Below are positions 60,509 through 64,000 of a stretch of DNA of 64,000 nt, in pieces. Every line of letters starts with the position of its first letter. The stretch's first letter is position 1. Position numbers and translations under genes: made by a program. Source of the stretch: Meloidogyne chitwoodi (lineage: Eukaryota > Nematoda > Chromadorea > Rhabditida > Meloidogynidae); contig JACZZP010000017.1 of the NCBI GenBank assembly GCA_015183035.1, forward strand, positions 434,001-498,000. The letters are read 5' to 3'. The notes below the pieces were generated by a model that was given only the letters and a program-made list of their open reading frames with translations, was not told where the DNA came from and searched no databases.

Positions 60509-63500
60509 TCAACTTTTCCAAGGTTTTCTTTTTGTTAATTTCTTATTATTATTATTATTTTTTTCAAATCCAATAAAATCACTGTGTGCTCTAGGCCTTT
60601 CTATTGTTGCCCAATCTTCTTCTTCATTTTTTCCAACTTGTTGTGATCCAAAATGTAATAATAATATATCTTCTGTTTCGTTAATTGAAGGAGAAGATGA
60701 TGATGATGATGAAGAAGGAATTAACTTATTTTCTAAATTTTTTGAAGAAGAAGATAAGGGGAAGGTTGGAGAAGGTTTTTCTTGTTTTATAAGTAAATTT
60801 TCTGAAGAAATTTTATTTTTGTTATTTTCTGATGATGGAAGGATGCTAAAAATAGTTAAAAAAAATTATTTAAAATTTTTTAAAATTATTTATTTTTTTT
60901 AATTAAATTTTTCTATGGTGGTTAGAGAAAATCTCCTATTTTTCCGTAGTCTCTCGCATGTTTACCACTTTCATTTGCTAATCTCTATTTAATCTCTGAC
61001 TTATCCCAACTTGTCTCAATATCTAATTGAGGTCTTTTATATTATTCAAAGTTCCCACATACTTCAAAAGCTTTCAGTTATCCCAGCCTAATGGTGACTC
61101 CAGAGGTGTGATAAAATAGAGATTATATTGTCTTTCTCACTTATACCGTCTTTGTATTATCCAAAATGTTTTAATCCCCATTATTTTAACTCTCTAACAT
61201 ATCCCACATTCCAACTTATTCCAATCTCTTAATTATCCCAAATTTAATAACTATATGGGATAAGATAGAGATTTTTTGGATAAGATAAATATTTTAAATT
61301 TTATTTTAAAATACCTAGTAGTTGTACTAGTAGTAATATTATTGTTACTATTTTCTTCTTCTTTTTCTCCTTCTTTCTCATCACTAGCAATAACAGTACT
61401 TGGAGTTGTTTGACAATAAAAATTATTATTATTATTATTTCCATTTTCTTCACTATTATTTCTACTTGTATTATTATCATTTTTATTATTAGACATTCCA
61501 ATAATTAAATCATTGCCACAACTGTTAAGTCTAAGTCTAGACATTGATTGGTCTGGAGGAACAGCTCCACGTGTATAAATATTGGCTAAGGCAGCACGTA
61601 ACTAAATTTAAATAAATAAATTGATTTTTTTGGTTTAATTTAATAAATAGAAGACTAAAAAATTAAAAAAAAATATATGAACGAATTTTTAATTTATTTA
61701 AAACAAAAAGAGTGTATAGTGTGGGGGGACGTTCAGTTTCTTTTTTTTATAAAATGATCAAAAATGAGAACTTAAATCAGTAAATTTTGTTATTATGTTC
61801 AAAAATGTGTTAATTATCTAGTTCTAAAATTTTATTAATTTTGGTTTGGTGTAAAGAAAGTTATGGGAAAAATATCAAAGTAGGCAAAATATTTTCTATA
61901 GTTCGATTTTTTGACCATAATTTCTCAGATACCGTACCAAAAATTTTTAAAATTTTATAAACCTTAAATAAACTTATTGAGCATATTTATACAGAATTTC
62001 AAGTTTATAACTACTCATTGACAGTTTTATAGGGTCCGTTCCCTACGCACTACTATTACTGTTCCCTACACACTACTCTAACCAATTTTAATATTTTCAC
62101 CTCTCTCAGTGCTACAACTCCAACCAAACATCCTCTATTAGTAACATAAGCTAAAAATAAAATAAATAATTCCTTAAAAAAATATTTCTGACCATGATTT
62201 AAGCCTAAAAGAGAAAATAATGTGTGAACTTTGTAAAGGCTTGTTCCAATAACTAATTGGAAAGGGGCTGGATCAATAGCCAATTCATCATCTAGATCAA
62301 TAGGTTGTCGTAGCAAAGCAGAACGATTGCGAGAAGATCGCAGACCGTCTGATCTCTTTTTTTTTTAAATTTTAATTTTAAAGTATTAGATCCTTAAATA
62401 ATACCCCTAATGGCAGTTGATTCAGAAATCCTTGTTGTCTCAATAATAATGGACCCAAAACATTTCTTCCTAAGAAAAAATTGAAATTTTAAAAAATTTA
62501 ATAAATTGAAATTTAATAAATTAACTTGTTCCTCTATCTTCATGTAATGGACTAATTGAAAGAAGTGTATTTCCTTTAATAAAAAAATAATTTTTTTTAA
62601 GGAAAAAAATTTAAAAAATACGTATAGATATATTTATTTATTATTAACAAAAATTTTTTACCAAACAAATTCCTTTCGTTAATAACAGACATTTTAGGAG
62701 GAGTAGCCCCGTTTATTAAACGAATATTTTCTAATACATTTCTTCTTTCTGTTGTTGTATTATTGTTTGTTCTACTTTTTCTTCTTCTACTTTTATGTAA
62801 AAGTAAAGAAGGATCTGGGCCAAGACGATCAGTTAAAAGAAAATGAAGATATTTACGTGAGATTGATCCAAGTAGAATTTTTTCTTCTTTAATTTTTTTA
62901 TTTATTAAGCTCTATCTTATCCCACCCTCCTAAGAACAAGTTGGAATGAAGTTTGGAATAGTTTAAACTTTTTTCTTTATATTATGGAATAACCAAAAAA
63001 TTGATTAACAAGAAAATAAAAGAAGAAAAATTAATGTTCCTTTCAGCCTACTTGTAGGGTGGGAGGAACATAAAATTACCCTCAAGTTGTATTGTCTAGT
63101 TTTGGAAATATTGGAGAATATAAAAAAAAGTATTTTAGAGGGAAAAAGATTTTTTATAAAAAAGTTCCAAAGGGGTGGGATAAAATAAGTAAATTAATAA
63201 ATTACCGTCATCAGTAACCAAAGGGTAAGATCTCAAATGAGGAGTTGCTAAAAGCAATTCACGTAATTCTTTATAACTAGTTAATTTTGTAATAAAAACA
63301 ACATCTCGTACCATAATCTAAATAAATAAATTAATTAATAATTTAAAAAAAATATTTACCTGTTCGACTTTAAGTGTATGTACACTAATACGTGAAGGGG
63401 GCAATTCTGCCAAATGTGGATATTTTCTAATATTTATTATTGACCTATATAAAAATTTTAATTTTTAAAAAATAGTAATTTAAAAGTCATGGATAGGTCA

Positions 63501-63909
63501 GACAATTCACCGACAAACAGACAATTCACCGACACAGATAACTCACACACAACTAACTTACTTAAAGAATTAATTAATACAAAATTTTACTCATAAATGG
63601 AAGGTTGTAGAAAAGAACTAACGGCATTTGCTACCATTAATGCTACCTATAAATTTATTAAATATTAAAAAATAATTAAATAAAAAATACCAAAACAGGC
63701 AATAAAGGACTCAATTGTCCAGTTGTTTCGCATACAATAACAGCTATAGATAATGAATGTGTAACAGCCCCTGTATATGCTGCTGCTCCTTAAAATTTTG
63801 TGAATTTTCATTAGAAATATTTTTATTATTAACCTACGACAGCATATAAGCCAGGATAAATTTGGGGACCATCAATACCTCTAATCCCTGCAGGAAACAT
63901 AACAACCAT
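60509..63909 (-). CDS. clh: ClC-family chloride channel, C-terminal half with two CBS domains (partial)
   Basis: Plasma-membrane chloride channel of the ClC-1/ClC-2 type. Exons 63909-63834, 63788-63691, 63646-63591, 63444-63360, 63317-63206, 62886-62662, 62573-62526, 62469-62405, 62355-62193, 62150-62101, 61601-61315 and 60845-60509 sum to 534 codons in frame. They encode the last membrane helices ([40 protein letters not shown]), then CBS1 ([20 protein letters not shown] to [12 protein letters not shown]). A 100-residue linker and CBS2 follow ([37 protein letters not shown]). The tail is Asn/Ser-rich low complexity ending KRKPWKS. A 42-nt intron (62192-62151) is open in frame and easily missed. 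The 5' half lies beyond the window end; 63910-64000 is intron. Confidence 0.95.
61745..62040. repeat. Copy of the 300-bp imperfect-palindrome family in a ClC intron
   Basis: TTTTATAAAATGATCAAAAA, AAAATTTTATTAATTTTGG and the mirrored AATTTTTAAAATTTTATAAA, then GAATTTCAAGTTTATAACTA. Confidence 0.55.
63030..63073. repeat. GTTCC hairpin copy in a ClC intron
   Basis: TGTTCCTTTCAGCCTACTTG then TAGGGTGGGAGGAACA, as in the copies near 6.3 kb. Degenerate half copies lie at 62036-62078. Confidence 0.7.
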
Positions 63910-64000
63910 CTATTAAATTAAAAAAAATAATTTTAGTATTTTTAGAATACATATTCTAACTAATAGAATTGAAAAAGCAAGGAAGTACAGTTAATGTTCC

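Overview
This is a eukaryotic, very AT-rich window (roughly four fifths A+T by eye) with intron-dense genes. Introns are mostly 42-60 nt, short exons join in phase, and some starts are preceded by TTTTAG or TTTCCAG acceptor-like sites. The gene set (perlecan/UNC-52, an FLP-16 neuropeptide precursor, PGAM5, RAP-1, Hedgehog-type acyltransferase, CHERP, MLF, a ClC channel) is that of a nematode. A tiny secreted peptide that looks like a plant PSY hormone mimic points to a root-knot nematode (Meloidogyne-like). The species call is inference. Nearly all genes were rebuilt by hand from splice sites and reading phase; splice coordinates may be off by one or two bases.

Layout. 1-25.1 kb: the 5' part of perlecan (unc-52) on the minus strand, 22 exons forming one open frame of 1240 codons (3720 nt, no frame break). 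Two complete genes lie antisense inside its introns: an unrecognised three-exon gene (5.9-7.4 kb) and an MBOAT acyltransferase of the HHAT family (21.2-23.4 kb). A second, signal-peptide-encoding first exon at 12.8-13.0 kb could give a short perlecan isoform. 27.7-28.7 kb: small secreted helical protein (-). 30.4-32.2 kb: satellite DNA and a tRNA-like remnant. 32.8-33.6 kb: flp-16 (-). 33.7-40 kb: gene desert with foldback elements and a near-perfect 0.9 kb palindrome. 40.0-43.9 kb: CHERP, pgam-5 and rap-1, head to tail on the minus strand with gaps of about 270 and 220 bp, an operon candidate. 44.4-45.8 kb: MLF (+), divergent from CHERP. 46.6-48.9 kb: Rab11-FIP3/4-like coiled-coil protein (-), with an in-frame TGA followed by open, spliced coding sequence. 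49-54 kb: gene-poor, with a 15-bp minisatellite. 54.1-54.7 kb: small heat shock protein (-). 56.0-57.5 kb: PSY-like secreted peptide (+), its intron filled by a foldback element that itself holds a nested GC-rich element. 58.2-59.7 kb: achaete-scute/HLH-6-type bHLH (-). 60.5-64 kb: 3' part of a ClC chloride channel with both CBS domains (-), running off the window.

Between and inside the genes lies a rich set of non-autonomous repeats: terminal-inverted-repeat foldbacks, a roughly 35-bp GTTCC...GGAAC hairpin family, a roughly 300-bp imperfect palindrome family, TTCCGGAA arrays, TTCTGA arrays and several minisatellites. The genes are mostly ordinary metazoan housekeeping, neuronal or structural genes. 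The parts most likely to bear on parasitism are the PSY-like peptide, the small secreted helical protein and perhaps the HLH-6-like factor, whose C. elegans relative controls pharyngeal gland fate.
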